Assembly: GCA_030765065.1 (NCBI GenBank)
Contig: CM060975.1
Location: 203,336,007-203,400,006 of the forward strand
Direction: 5' to 3'
DNA length: 64,000 nt
From: Deroplatys truncata
Taxonomy: Eukaryota > Arthropoda > Insecta > Mantodea > Mantidae
Shown here: positions 22,420 through 34,161 of the stretch, in pieces
Numbering within the stretch: the first letter of the stretch is position 1
How the letters are laid out: each line of letters opens with the position of its first letter
Notes under the pieces: generated by a model
Seen by the model: only the letters and a program-made list of their open reading frames with translations
The model's database searches: none
What the model was told of the DNA's origin: nothing
Translations under genes and position numbers: made by a program

Positions 22420-22850
22420 TCAGAGGCTCGCATTCGGGAGGTTCTGGGTTCGATTCCTGGGGCTGGCCACTGTACCGCGAGTTTTTCGTGATTTTTCCTG
22501 GTTGGCAAGGCGAATGTTGGGGTGATTTCTCTCTATCACGAATTTCACCTAATTTGCTATCATTTCGTTGCTTAGGAGCTGTGCAGTGTCGGTCGTTGTG
22601 GGACAGATGGTTGCTTGTTGGAAAGTTCTTCTCGGCCCTACCAGATGGCAGCCTTCTCTTAGGCGCCTCAGGTGGGTCCGATTCTACCAGAGGGAAGCCT
22701 TGAGCGTCATTCTTGGACATCCCACCGGTGTGTTCCATGTCATGAAGCTTGTAATCTTTAGGGATCTACACGCGTCTTTGTCGCCCGGTCTGCCTGCGAC
22801 CTCCAGCCTCCTCTGATTCATTCACCTCATCCATTCCTCCTGGGAGTGGT
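22420..22850 (+). mobile_element. SINE family S3, sense copy
   Basis: The head contains AGGCTCGCATTCGGGAGG and the B box GGGTTCGATTCCTGG. The body has GAGTTTTTCGTGATTTTTCC and GGCGAATGTTGGGGTGATTT, matching 16440-16520. A long 3' portion (22580-22850) is GC-rich. The four frames here (22215-22816) are SINE by-products. The right edge is approximate. Confidence 0.65.
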
Positions 22851-23015
22851 AAGCACAAAAGATTCGTGTTGGGTTGAGGTGCAAGGTGTCCCCTCCATTT
22901 CCGCCATTGTCATCGTATTGTATATGCGCTAGTGTCAATTAATCATCCAAAATAGAAAACTACGGTACTAAACATTTAGGTTACAGTTTTATTATGGTGT
23001 ACATTTGCGTAGCAC

Positions 23016-23114
<99 letters not shown>
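23016..23114 (+). repeat. (TAG)33 microsatellite
   Basis: 99 bases of uninterrupted TAG repeat. The poly-threonine frame at 22981-23331 on the minus strand is only a translation of this tract. Confidence 0.98.
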
Positions 23115-24030
23115 ATTGTGAGGAAGAAATAATAATTGTATAACCTTGACTGCGCAGTGGAATGAAAGAGGAGAGTGAATCAGATTGAAAGTATAGGTCG
23201 ATTTTTTCGGCCTGGCACTGCAGAAACGCAGAGGAACAAAGGTAGTTTAGGATGGGGGGGGGCGAATGGCTGGTAGTATTCTCCTTGCGTGCAACGACAG
23301 GAACGCGTAAGATTCGTAATCGAAAGCACAAATGTAAACATGTGCAGTACGGTCAAAAGTTGTACTGCTCACAGATGTACCGGTAGATCTAGGTAAAGTG
23401 ACTGTCCTTGATCTAAATTCTTCTTAAAGTAATTATGCACAGTGTATATCACTTCCCGTGTCTGAGAATGCAGAATTTTATTTCCACGTAATTTACTTTT
23501 AGCTATAGACTAGTAATACAATAATTATGCACGCGACTGTACTACAGTCACTCGGAACGCATGGTGATGTCACCTTTTCTCACGTTGTATACGCTCCTGC
23601 TACTCTGATACTACTGACCTAGCACTCCTCCTAGAAGATAATGGACTTGTCCAGCTACTGCGCATTCAGACAAGCGGGTTCAGGACGGAAAAAAATCAGC
23701 CTGTACGCTCTATTACGCTCCATTCCAAGCAGGAATGTTCATCAGCATCACATTCTGTGTTTCCCTTACAGATGTCCGACTGTACTTCCATATGTTATTG
23801 TTTAAACTGTCTGCTAAACTTTGGATGTATGCTTATCCGAAACGCCTTCTCTCTTAGGAAAAGCGTGAATAAGCATAGGCAAGAAGGCATCTTATACATG
23901 TCAGCTACAACTTAAATGCATTAAAAATAAGGTTTCAAAGTTAATTTATATAACGTTAAAGCATAATTAAATCAATGTCATGCAGATCTATGTATAAAAT
24001 CGGTATATATGTAATTCGAATTAACTTGTT
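23115..24030. other. Stretch without recognised gene
   Basis: It includes a G8 run near 23256. Nothing else with recognisable ends or motifs. Confidence 0.35.
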
Positions 24031-24833
24031 TAAAAATCTGTTACATGACTTTCTCTACTCTTGCACAAACTAGTTTTACACATGCTTATTCTCTAGCAAT
24101 TTCATGTTAATCGAGATAAACATTTGCAGAAACTCCTATTGCTAATTTTCTTGTAGGTGCAAGGGGAATATGGTAGGCTTTAAGCGATACTCAGATCGTT
24201 TAAGAGCTGGTTGCTTTGTGATCTCTTTGCTTGTCTAGCGGAAAAAAAGGCGAATAACGAATTCCTATTCGAAAATACAACATATATCTCGGAAATGGTT
24301 CGACAAAAAAAAATCTATACTATATAAATTGTGTGTTTTAACAAGATTAACATTGTTTGTGTAGTAAAATTGTGTATTTCCTAGGTTTACCAGTTAAGCG
24401 AATGTCGTCGAGAATAAAGAGGACTTTTGAGGACATTCCCAGAAAATTCAAGATATATATTTTATTAGCCATGAAAATATCTTGAACATGTGTATGATAT
24501 TTTAATAAAAATCGTTAGATCAATTTTTGAGAAAGTCAAAATTTTCGAAACGTGTTTCATGTAAATATGACGGGATTTTCTTGAAAATCGTGTCACATTC
24601 TTGGAAGATACTAAACTCAAAATACCAAGCTTGGTATTTATCCCAATTTTCGTTTTTGAGTTGTGCGGTTCAAAGAGGGATAGGCACACAGACACACAGA
24701 GGGGCTACCAAAAATATTTATTTGGATTCAGGGCACCTCAAAACATGTATTTCCGGTGAAATCTCGGTACGGAATTTTTGGGTGGAATGCAATACTTCCA
24801 CTGTTTACTATACGTAGGCACTAAAGAAGGTAA
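24031..24833 (+). mobile_element. R1 copy
   Basis: The 5' end TAAAAATCTGTTACATGACT is followed by TTCTCTACTCTTGCAC (CTCTTGTAC subfamily). The 3' end has CTGTTTACTATACGTAG, but the terminal AGTAGAGAAAGT is altered to GGCACTAAAGAAGG. The plus-strand frame 24527-24817 belongs to the partly conserved R1 frame. Confidence 0.7.
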
Positions 24834-25893
24834 ACAAAGAATATATTAAAACTTGTGTTTCTGATACTTATGAATTACGAGTATGCTAGAAATTGTTATT
24901 TTCATCATAACACAGAAATTTATTAAATTCAACCGACATACAAAGCAAAGCTTTTGTTAAGCCACTACGAGACAGAATGAGTTGCTTGTACAGATTTTCC
25001 TTGATAATGCCGTATGCATTATTCATTTGTCTGCTACCGTTAAACAGTATTTAAACTGCACATTGAATTGGCCGCGGTGGACCCGTTACCCGGCCTGCTT
25101 GTCCTCCCATTCCATTAGAAATCTATGAGCGAGAGCAAAAGTTTGGTACAAGCCAATTACTGGAGGCCTTGCTGGTATTTTGCATAATGAATACGCGGGG
25201 TACTTGTGCTGAGGCATATGATCAGGCAGGTGGAAATATCATTTAGAAAAGAATCAAATAGCGAAGGTCAACAAGTTCCCTTATAGGGTATTTGCTTAAG
25301 TTGAAACTTCGAAGGTAGAAAGAGATAGCACTATATTGCACACAATAGTTGGTAATCCTTAAGTGCCTAATCTTAAAATCTTTACTATTGAAACCTGTGT
25401 TAGGTTGAAACATGAAATTTAGAGACCAGTGAAACAAGAACGGCCGAATATAACGGGATATTTTTCCATATTTCACTGCCAAAAGTGCAACTTGCAACAA
25501 CAACTTTGACTGACAGGGCTTCTCAGCACTCGGACCTCATTAGCGCACTCCCCTCTCCCAGACCGGTCAGGTAGCGTCAAAAATAATCATGTTTCAACTT
25601 AAAACGTACATACTGTAGCTCTGAATGAGGGGGATAAATTAAATAAATATATATAAAACTGCATTAATTAATATGATGCTCTGTATTAAAGCAAAGCAGC
25701 TTTCCCATGGATTTGAGTCTGCAAATAGGTGTTTAAAAATTAGATTCATTGTATCGTAGTTATTGAAACATGAGTTTTTTATCTTACGGCGTGATAGCAA
25801 GAAAACAGCGATAAGTTTAACGAAGTTTAGATTTAGGTGTTTTTTGTTAAACAACTCAAAATATTTGCAATAATTCCAATAATACACAAAAAT
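24834..25893. other. Stretch without recognised gene
   Basis: Minus-strand frames of 82-86 codons occur at 25243-25503 and 25639-25887. They have no recognised motif and no flanking splice signals that I trust. Confidence 0.35.
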
Positions 25894-26098
25894 GATAATT
25901 TAAAATAAAGAGAGTTGGAGGTTGTTACACTACATCACTAAAAGGTTCTTACTTTGAACGCATTTCGGGAGAACAGTTTGCTCCCATCGTCAGCTTGTTT
26001 CTAACGATGGGAGAAAACGTTCTCCCGAAACGCGTTCAAATAAGAACCTTTTAGTGATGTAGTGTATCAACCTCCAACTCTCTTTATTTTAAATTATG
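25894..26098. mobile_element. Foldback (hairpin) element
   Basis: Two arms of about 90 bases are nearly perfect inverse complements. The left arm contains GAGAGTTGGAGGTTGTTACA and CACTAAAAGGTTCTTA. The right arm contains TAAGAACCTTTTAGTG and TGTATCAACCTCCAACTCTC. A short spacer around 25990-26005 (AGCTTGTTTCT) lies between them. The outermost bases are AATTTAAAAT and ATTTTAAATT. The structure would extrude as a long hairpin and resembles foldback MITEs. No gene inside. Confidence 0.85.
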
Positions 26099-26339
26099 AC
26101 ACATCGCTGTTACTAGCGTCTAAATCTTCAAATTAATTAAATGATAATTTGTTTTGCATTCGCTTGTGTATTGGGTCTTCGCCCGTTACTTGTCTTAATA
26201 CTCCTCTCTTTGACTAATATTTAAAATAAGTGCATGAGCACTTGAGAGAAATGGTAAAATTTATTGTAACTACTGATTTTATGTTATGTTGCTATAGTAT
26301 TGAGTAATTAAGTTAGTGATTTGGTGATTCTTCTAGGAG

Positions 26340-26585
26340 GCGAGACAAAAAAGACATTTTCCGGAGAATGTAACTCAATTTAAATTGACCCTAATTGTAG
26401 TTTCCCATTTAAAAAAATTAAATTGACCCTAAAATGACCATCATAACGTTCTGCAAATAAAACACTACCAATGGCGTTTACTTTCCCCCATAATAACAAG
26501 CAACTTTTATTAAATACATTTCTTTCTACAACCCTTAGTTTTGGAGATATTGTACAGTCTCAACTTTAATGGCCCACCCTGTATA
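26340..26585 (-). mobile_element. DNA transposon end fragment (CAGGGTGGGCCATTAAAG)
   Basis: Read on the minus strand, it begins TATACAGGGTGGGCCATTAA at 26585, then GTACAATATCTCCAAAAC. That is typical of a Tc1/mariner-type TIR beside a TA. Only this end is present, and the sequence fades out near 26340. No transposase. Confidence 0.5.
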
Positions 26586-26704
26586 TATAACACAATGTTA
26601 AATATAAGAGGAAGAAAATTAATAAGAAACTCCTGGAGGGAGTAGCAAATTGTATAAATTGTGTGTAAAGTTTAAAGAAGACAATAAATCATTCAAATTC
26701 AAAT

Positions 26705-26835
26705 CACAGACACACATACGGATAATTTTCTAAAAATGATTTTTTGTAATTGAGGCCTCAAAACACGCATTTCTAGCGAAATTTCGTATCGAATTTATGG
26801 GTGAAATGCAATACCTTCTGTACCTACTATGTATG
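26705..26835 (+). mobile_element. R1 3' fragment
   Basis: Contains GACACACATACGGATAATTT, GGCCTCAAAACACGCATTTC, TGGGTGAAATGCAATACC and TACCTACTATGTATG. Only the last 130 bases of R1 are kept. Confidence 0.6.
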
Positions 26836-27759
26836 TGTTAGATATAGTAAAAATCATAGTTTTGTTAATTTTGTTTCGAGTTATTCAACCCCATTGTGGG
26901 ACACTGTTATTGTTCACAACGCGAGCTTCTCTTGTACCTTTAACTACGCACGATGAGAATAATTTTGGCTGCAATACTAACAGGATATACATTTCAGTTA
27001 TTTTCATCGTTACTAATTACACTGTAGAATGCAATTTTCTGATTGTGATACAGTTTAATCGACGTGGCTGTTCTTAAGTCACTGTAATAAATAGTGTTTA
27101 AGTTACAAGCGATCATTTCCGCCGGACTTCATTACCAATATAAAGCTGCAAAACATAAATCGCTCCAGTCAGATACACTCCTGCCTCATAAAAAGCCGTC
27201 TGTGTAAAGCTATAAAAAGGGGAAAATGAACTAAGCTTGACCTACAAAACGCTTTCCTTTTGTCTTTCAAAGTCCGGCGCATGTGTTGTAGAGGTATATA
27301 AAATACATCCCTCCAGTATTATTGCGTTCTGGAGAAAGACATTGAAAGCTAAATTAATGGCACCTATTTTCACGTCTGTGTAGTCAACTTTATAGCCATC
27401 GGATAAAGGACAAATACACAAAGCCTATAGTGCGGCGGTGAGTTTTGAAAGCAAGGCTTATAATTATTTCCCAGCTCTTCATGAATGTAATGTCATTATA
27501 CAGCTAGTAATTTATTCATCACCTTGTTTTCCTCACTCAGTGATTTCTGTTTGCCAGGATTATGTATCCAACAACTTTTTTCTCTGCGGTCATTCGTTTC
27601 GGGGGCAACCATTACTTGCCCTGTCTATCTTCATGCATGAAAGAACTCACGAACTGTTTTACGTAGTGCGTTCTAAGACCTTAGTGTTTTTGAAGATTAT
27701 TTACGAAAATTTTTACAAAATTTCAAAAAAAAAACAAGATGTAGAGCTCCCTTTTTCTA
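26836..27759. other. Stretch without recognised gene
   Basis: Frames at 26829-27077 and 27438-27860 carry no recognised motif. No repeat boundaries seen. Confidence 0.35.
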
Positions 27760-27870
27760 CATTTTTATATTTAATGGAAATGCACGTTTTGAAGTATCCT
27801 GAATCAACTGCATTTTTAGAAAACATCCATGGGTCTGTCTGTGCACAGGCGAGTACATGAATCATTCCGA
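27760..27870 (-). mobile_element. R1 fragment, highly diverged
   Basis: AATGGAAATGCACGTTTTGA, AGTATCCTGAATCAAC and TTTTTAGAAAACATCCATGG follow the R1 microsatellite-side segment. Both ends are missing. Confidence 0.45.
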
Positions 27871-27969
27871 TAAAACGCACAGTGGCCTATTGGTGAGGAA
27901 ATACTAAACCGCCTGTCACTTCTAAACCCCACCCCTTACCTGGTTCTAGCACTACACTTAGTTTGTCTT

Positions 27970-28235
27970 ACTCCTCCCTTGTTCTTCGCTCCTGAAGCTG
28001 AAACCGACCTGTGTTCATAGGTTAATGTTTGAGTGTCAGACGTTTGACATCAAACCAATATGAGACGGATTCATCCAGGGCTGGTGTGGACCGTCATGAC
28101 GAAACATACTCAGGTGAATGTTTCCGTACTTCTCCTCTTTCGCCGCTCACGTAGGCCTGACCTTTGTTCATAGGCTAATACGCGTGTGCATGGCTTGAAT
28201 TCAAACCAATAAGCGATTGGCTCTCTCAGGCTGGT
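27970..28235 (+). repeat. Two diverged tandem copies of about 120 bp
   Basis: CTCCTCCCTTGTTC..GACCTGTGTTCATAGGTTAAT..ATCAAACCAATATG..CAGGGCTGGTGTGG is followed about 150 bases later by CTTCTCCTCTTTC..GACCTTTGTTCATAGGCTAAT..TTCAAACCAATAAG..CAGGCTGGTGTTGA. The order of landmarks is the same, with many substitutions. No gene recognised. Confidence 0.5.
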
Positions 28236-28349
28236 GTTGAACGCAGAAGATAAAGACCTTTTGCCAACATTAAATAAAGGAAAGCACTATATGAAATCAA
28301 AATCATCGGCACGTTTCCGTGCACTCAACTGTACAGCATAACTCGTCAT

Positions 28350-28460
28350 TCTGATGCGAACACTCACATGACCTTCTCTATCCACGACGAATTCACAGGT
28401 GTTCTTATAGTATTCATGTAATAGGCGATATCCCACATTACGTTATACACAATATGCTTT
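28350..28460 (+). mobile_element. R1 5' fragment
   Basis: AACACTCACATGACCTTCTC and CACATTACGTTATACAC match the R1 5' region. The rest is not recognisable. Confidence 0.4.
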
Positions 28461-28915
28461 AACCTAGGCATGATTTCAAATTAAGCTAAAAATGCTTGGT
28501 ACATACAGCATTCGGAAACAGCATTCAAATATTTTTCCTTGATAACAAGCTTTTGCCATAGAAAGAGACAAAAGAAAAGTCGCAAGCTTTCAAACATAAC
28601 CGTTACATACTCGGAAAGGGTAAGCATGCAACATAGAATATTAACGGCTAATGCTGTGTGGATGCTCACGATTTAACAAAAGATAGCAAAATAAATGAAT
28701 TACTAATAGTAGCACGATACTATAGGATACTTATGACAAAATATTTGAAGATTATGTTCCTTGATCCACTTCTCATTTATGTAGTCGCGGCTGAGGGTTG
28801 AATTTCCTGCATTCGATAGATATTGGTAACCTAACATACCTGCTTGTTTTGCCTATTTTATTGTACGTATGTGCATGAACTATATTAAATAATCTAATTT
28901 TTTATATAATTATTA

Positions 28916-28953
28916 CAGCTATGGAATATACCTATAAATATATTCCATAGCTG
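28916..28953. other. Perfect 15-bp stem hairpin
   Basis: CAGCTATGGAATATA and its inverse TATATTCCATAGCTG are separated by 8 bases. It stands alone in AT-rich DNA. It could be a mini-foldback or chance. Confidence 0.7.
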
Positions 28954-29013
28954 AACTTTACCATTTAAATTCTTCCTGTTTATTTGTTAATGTGTAATTC
29001 TGCACCTGCTGAA

Positions 29014-29160
29014 TATGAGCTGCAAGTTATAGATTTTTATAAGGACAACAATCAGTCGTGGATAATCGATCGAGATCGACAGTTTGCCAGCAATGCTCAA
29101 ATTAGTGATCCCGCTATTAGAACCACCATGTTTAACAGTGTTAGTAATTCACTTTTTTGC
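29014..29160 (+). other. Possible exon with splice donor, unidentified
   Basis: An open frame encodes a charged, non-repetitive stretch (ELQVIDFYKDNNQSW..DRDRQFASNAQ). It runs to TTTTTTGC followed by GTAAGT, a strong donor, at about 29161. A convincing acceptor upstream is lacking and I do not recognise the protein. It may be a relic exon or chance. Confidence 0.2.
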
Positions 29161-30319
29161 GTAAGTATTATTTATATTATTCACTACCGTCGAAAAAATA
29201 CTATGTAATACGCGCTTAACTTATGGAAGGATGCAGATTTACTTTCTAGGCAAATTATGACCTAACTCCGTCCCTATGATCGGAAAACCTACGAGTTCAT
29301 CTTGACCTCTCTGGAAAAATTTTACGGCTTTGGGTATTATCCCATTCATAAATTTATGTTTATACTTTTAGCCAAATGAAAACAAGACATTTGTGAACTT
29401 CGATTTGATCGGATCGAACGAACTCATTTGTTATTCTGTATTTGTTTTCATCTATAAGAATGAAACTGACCAACCTATGTATCAGTAGTATAAACGTGTT
29501 AACAATAACTTCTACAATAACTTTGGCGCCTTGCCCGCTTTCATTTGACTTCCTCTCATATAAAGATGGGACCTCGATAACGTCGATACTACGATACTCT
29601 CGATACTCGGTGATATCGAAGTATGTCTAATAACTTCGATACCTTTTCGATCCTTTTAATCTTTTACGTTTTGCATTATTGAACGTTATTGCGTTTAGCT
29701 TTATCCTAGATAAGGAATGAAAAAGTCGAGACTTCAGTTATGGCCTCGCACCTGTCCCCAAAGGGTTGCTGGACTATAGTTCTAGATACACCTTGACTGC
29801 GTTTACTGTGGGTGAATCAACGCAACATTCCATAGACTCTTGTGTCTAAATGAAAACATTCGAAACAAGGCGATGGAGTAGAGGTACTCATGTAACATGC
29901 ACCATTAACTGAGTCGTGAATGAAGATGACTTAGCTGAAACACTAAATCGCGATTCTGCAATAGTCTGGCTTGGTGACTCACACTAAGCTATTATATTTA
30001 CTTACTCCTGTGACGAAAATATGTGAATTAAACAGAAACAAATTAGAACTTAGGACGTGAGAGAATATAGCCCATGGGACTAATTGTTCTTTTCTTCCAT
30101 CTGTTAGCTCGTGTTTACGCAAGTCAAACTCGGATCACGAGCGTAGCTTACAGGTATACTGTACGACTAATTTCCATAATATGGATAGAAATTCCTTTAC
30201 AAGAAACTTTCCAGCACAAAAAATTATTATTAAGTATAAAATTATTCTTATCATTGTTGTTTTTGTTGTTAGCTTTGAGCAACAATATGGAATATATAAC
30301 CTGCGGCATTAGAAAGATA

Positions 30320-31181
30320 AAAAAATCTCACGTGTTACATTCACATGACTTTCTCTACTCTTGTTCAAAGTATTTTTACAAACGATTATTCTCCATCTAC
30401 TTCATGTTAATTGAGATAAACATTAGCAGAAACGTATTGCTAATTTTCTTGTAGATGCAAGGGGAATTGGTAGGCTTTAAGCGATAGTCAAATATTTTAA
30501 GAGGTGGTTTCTACGTGGAGTATTCCATTCTCTTTGCATATGCAAGGCATAAAACGAATAATGAATTCCCATTTGACAAAAATTATAAGTATTGGAAAAT
30601 TCAGACAAATAGCAAGGAATATTTCGGAAATAGTTCACTCCACAAAAAGAATGCATATCGTAGAAATTGTGTGTTTTAACAAGATCTACAGCTTTTGTGT
30701 AGAAACATTTTGTCTATCTCTTACGGTTTACCAGTTATGCAAAAGCCATTCAGAATGAAGAGGACTTTTAAGGACATTCCCAAAAACTTTAAGATATACA
30801 CTTCATTTGCCATAAAAATGTCTTAAAAATGTGATACTTGAATCAAAATCGTTAGAGCCATTTTTGAGAAAATAAAAAATTTCTAAAAATATTCCATATA
30901 AAAGGTAGTCTGGGGTGCGGGATTTTCTTAAGAATCTTCGTGTTAGCATGCCTGGAAGATACTAAACTCAAATCCCAAGTTTGGTATTTATCCGGTTTTC
31001 ATATGCTATTCACAGACACACATACACACAGACACACACAATGCTCGGATATGTTTCCAAAAATACTGTATTTGGATTCAGCGTATATCAAAACATGCAT
31101 TTCCGGTGAAATATCAGTATCGAATTTTTAGGTGCAATACAATACTTCCCCTACTTACTGTACGTAGTAGAGAAAGCAAAA
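30320..31181 (+). mobile_element. R1 copy within the hAT-like element
   Basis: The 5' end AAAAAAATCTCACGTGTTAC is followed by GACTTTCTCTACTCTTG, and the 3' end is CTTACTGTACGTAGTAGAGA. It is near full length, CTCTTGTAC subfamily, with a CA-rich tract at 31015-31040. It lies tail-to-tail with the copy at 31307. Confidence 0.8.
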
Positions 31182-31306
31182 ATTGCAGCCTGTTAAGAAT
31201 GTCAAAATTTCGGATTTAGCGTACAATACAAAATTGGTTATATGCGTTTACACACAGAAAAGTACTAATATGAGCACAATTCAGTGAACAAGCTATCGCA
31301 TCTAGT

Positions 31307-32245
31307 TACTTTCTCTACTACGTATATAAGTAGGGGAAGTATTGTATTTCACCCAAAAATTCGATACCGAGCTTTCACCGGAAATACATGTTTTGAGACC
31401 CCCTGAATCCAAAAAAAAGCATTTTTGGAAACCTCCGTGTGAGTATGACTGTGTGTGTCTGTGTGTGAGTCTGTGAACAGCATAACTCAGAAACGAACAG
31501 TCGGATAAACACCAAACTTGGTATTTAGGTTCAGTATCTTCCAAGGATGCGACACGAAGGTTTTCAAGAAAATCCCCCCGCCCCAGATTACCCTTTACAT
31601 GGAACATATTTGGAAAATTTTAATTTTCTCAGAAATGGCTCTAACGATTTTGATTAAAATATTATATGTTTAAGATATTTTCATGACAAATGAAATGTAT
31701 ATCTCGAATTTTCTGGGAATGTCTCCAAAAGTATTCTTCATTGTGAACGACTTTTGCATAACTGATAAACCATAAGAGATAGACAAAATTTTGCTACACA
31801 AAAATGTAGATCGCGTTAAAATACACAATTTATGTCATATACATTTTTTTGTGTTGAGTGAACTATTTTCGAGATATTGCTTGTTATTCCCTTAAATTTT
31901 CCAATACTTTTACTTTTTCTCAAATGGGAATTCGTTATTCATTTTTTTGTTTTCTTGGATATGCACATAGAAACAGCTATTAAGAGATGTGTCGATGCTT
32001 AAAGGCTACTGTATTTCTATATTGCCCTTGCAAATGCAAAACAAGGGAACATAGTACGCCTTAAGGGATAGTCAAATATTTTTAGAACTGGTCGCTATGT
32101 GTAAAATGTAATTCTCTTTGCATGTCAAAAGATCGTTTCTGCAAATATTTATCTCGATTAATATGAAATAGATGGAGAATAAGGGTTTGTAAAAATAGTT
32201 TGTACAAGAATAGAGAAAGTCTTGTGAGTGTAACACATTAGATAT
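31307..32245 (-). mobile_element. R1 copy within the hAT-like element, opposite orientation
   Basis: It opens TTACTTTCTCTACTACGTAT and ends GAATAGAGAAAGTCTTGTGA, then TAACACATTAGAT. It is among the best preserved copies. It is closely similar to 13391-14315, sharing the GCTATTAAGAGATGTGTC variant at about 31975, and the two are likely sister insertions. Confidence 0.8.
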
Positions 32246-32315
32246 CGGTGCTCAAACAGCAGTATCGGTATCGAGTATCGAGAAATAGTAGTATCGTCCC
32301 ATCGCTACTTTCATA

Positions 32316-32949
32316 CAAAGTTTCTGTAGAAAAGAAAACCAAACTACTGTAGAAAGCAAATGAATCAGCGAAATACCTCAATCATAGCATTGAAACTAAT
32401 GATCTCGCATAAAATGCATTACTTGGGAAAAACAAAACCAGATAGACAAAGAACTGTAAAGAAAATAACCTTGCCATTACGTTCACCTTTAACTATACAC
32501 GGTGAAAAGGTAAGGATTGGAGACTAACAAATCTACCGAGGTCGTTTTTCAATTGTCGTCTTCAGGTGTGGAGTTTTCTTGTGTATAAAACACGGCACCT
32601 CAAAGAGGGACTTTATAAGGGAGGTAAAGCTTGATGGCTTTGAGGGACAAAAAAGACAAAGAGTGGGCAGAAACAATGAGGGAGACGATAAAGGAAAGAG
32701 TCGGAGGATTTGTTGATGAGATGTTACCTTCACTTTATCGGATCGTCTCATCTAAAGGGTGATGGAGTGGTGATATTTTGACGCCAAGTTCTTTAATATC
32801 TTTTGTCGACCATGTCGTAACTTTAAGGGAACAGTTTATATTAAACTGAAGGAATAGTAAAACCTTTTCAAGGATACCACACCTGGGAATACATCTGATG
32901 ATATGTATCATCATCTAAGAATCAGCTGCAAATTATAAGTAAACCTTTT
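32316..32949. other. Stretch without recognised gene
   Basis: The 72-codon minus frame at 32533-32751 is Ser/Pro/Leu-rich and without motif. Nothing else identified. Confidence 0.35.
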
Positions 32950-33745
32950 GCTACATTTTATCAAACACCGGAAATACACATTTTAAGGACCCTAAGTCCA
33001 AAAAATCATTTTTAGAAAAGCGACCGTGGATGTGTGTATATGTATGAACAGCATAAACTTAAAAATGAAATGTCCAATAAACACCAAACTCAGTATTTAG
33101 ATTTAGCATCTTCAAAAGATGTGATACAAATATTTTAAAGAAAATTCCCTAGCCCTAAACTAACCTTTACATTGAATATTTTTCTAAATTTTGCATTTTC
33201 TCAAAAACTGGCTGAAACAATTTTGATTAAAATACCATATAGGTATTTAAAATATTTACATAACAATCCATTTTCTGATAACATAGCCTACGAAGTCCTC
33301 TTCATTCGGAAGGAATTTTGTATAATCTTGTATAATTGGTAAACCAATACTACACGAAAAATATAATCCCTTTAAACGACATAATTTATTTCAAATAAAA
33401 TTATTCGTGGCATTAGCCATTTCCGAGATATTCGTTGTTATTGGTTTAAATTTTTCACTACCTTTGTCATTTGAACTGTCAGCTGTTTCTCGTGATGTCT
33501 TGTAAAGAGTATGACATTTCTAGGCCAGTATATAGCAACCTGTTTTTAAACATTTGACCATAAATTGGATTTCCTCAATCTCCCTTGTACCATCAACGAA
33601 ACGTGTATAATGATACTGTTTCTGTTTATTTCGGTTATAATGATGTAGATAGAAAAATAACCTTTCGTAAGAATGCCTTGTAGAAATTGTATCAAAATAA
33701 ACGATAGTGGGTAAAGAAAGTAATATGAATGTATGACACGTGGTT
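32950..33745 (-). mobile_element. R1 copy, hairpin end lost
   Basis: It begins inside the element at ACACCGGAAATACACATTTT and runs in family order (ACACCAAACTCAGTATTTAG, GTATAATTGGTAAACC) to the far end GGTAAAGAAAGTAATATGAA near 33715-33735. Diverged. Confidence 0.65.
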
Positions 33746-34161
33746 ATTTATTATCGTGGTTTATATGTAGACAATATGATCGTAGGGTTTTTGTGCCTGG
33801 GTACTTGATATTTTACTCTTGTATAATACTATCTGCTGACCATGATTACCCTTCATGCCATTTGTAAATATTCAAATAGTTATTAGAATTGTTATTGTTA
33901 TTAGAATGAGTTATTTTTCCTATAATGGGACTCATTAAGACGCGAATGACGAGTAACGTCGAAAACTTTACGAACGTTTAATAACCATTATATGAGAGTT
34001 GCATACAATAGCTTTTCTACGACATTTGTATATACAATAAATATTTAATATTTAGATGCATACGCAAAATAATATAATAAATCCATTTCTGGATACGTAT
34101 TTTAGATGCGCTTCCATAATAGTGAATATCGATTCAAGGTCGCAGGTATTGATTTTACAAG
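33746..34161. other. Stretch without recognised gene
   Basis: AT-rich. It lies just upstream of the recombinase-like reading frame and shows no promoter motif I would defend. Confidence 0.3.

Larger units (their letters stand above)
29561..32307. mobile_element. hAT-like non-autonomous element carrying two R1 copies
   Basis: The left end TAAAGATGGGACCTCGATAA and the inverse of the right end, TAGCGATGGGACGATACTAC, form related terminal inverted repeats. Near-matching 8-bp flanks, CTCTCATA (29553-29560) and CTTTCATA (32308-32315), suit the hAT superfamily. Subterminal TCGATACTCG-like motifs occur at both ends (29577-29610 and 32253-32285). Subtracting two R1 insertions leaves about 0.95 kb. 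No transposase motif was seen. Confidence 0.6.

Noticed and set aside
23016-23114. CRISPR-like array
   Set aside because: A pure trinucleotide repeat with no spacers, in a eukaryotic context.
22981-23331. 116-codon poly-threonine protein
   Set aside because: Translation of a (TAG)33 microsatellite.
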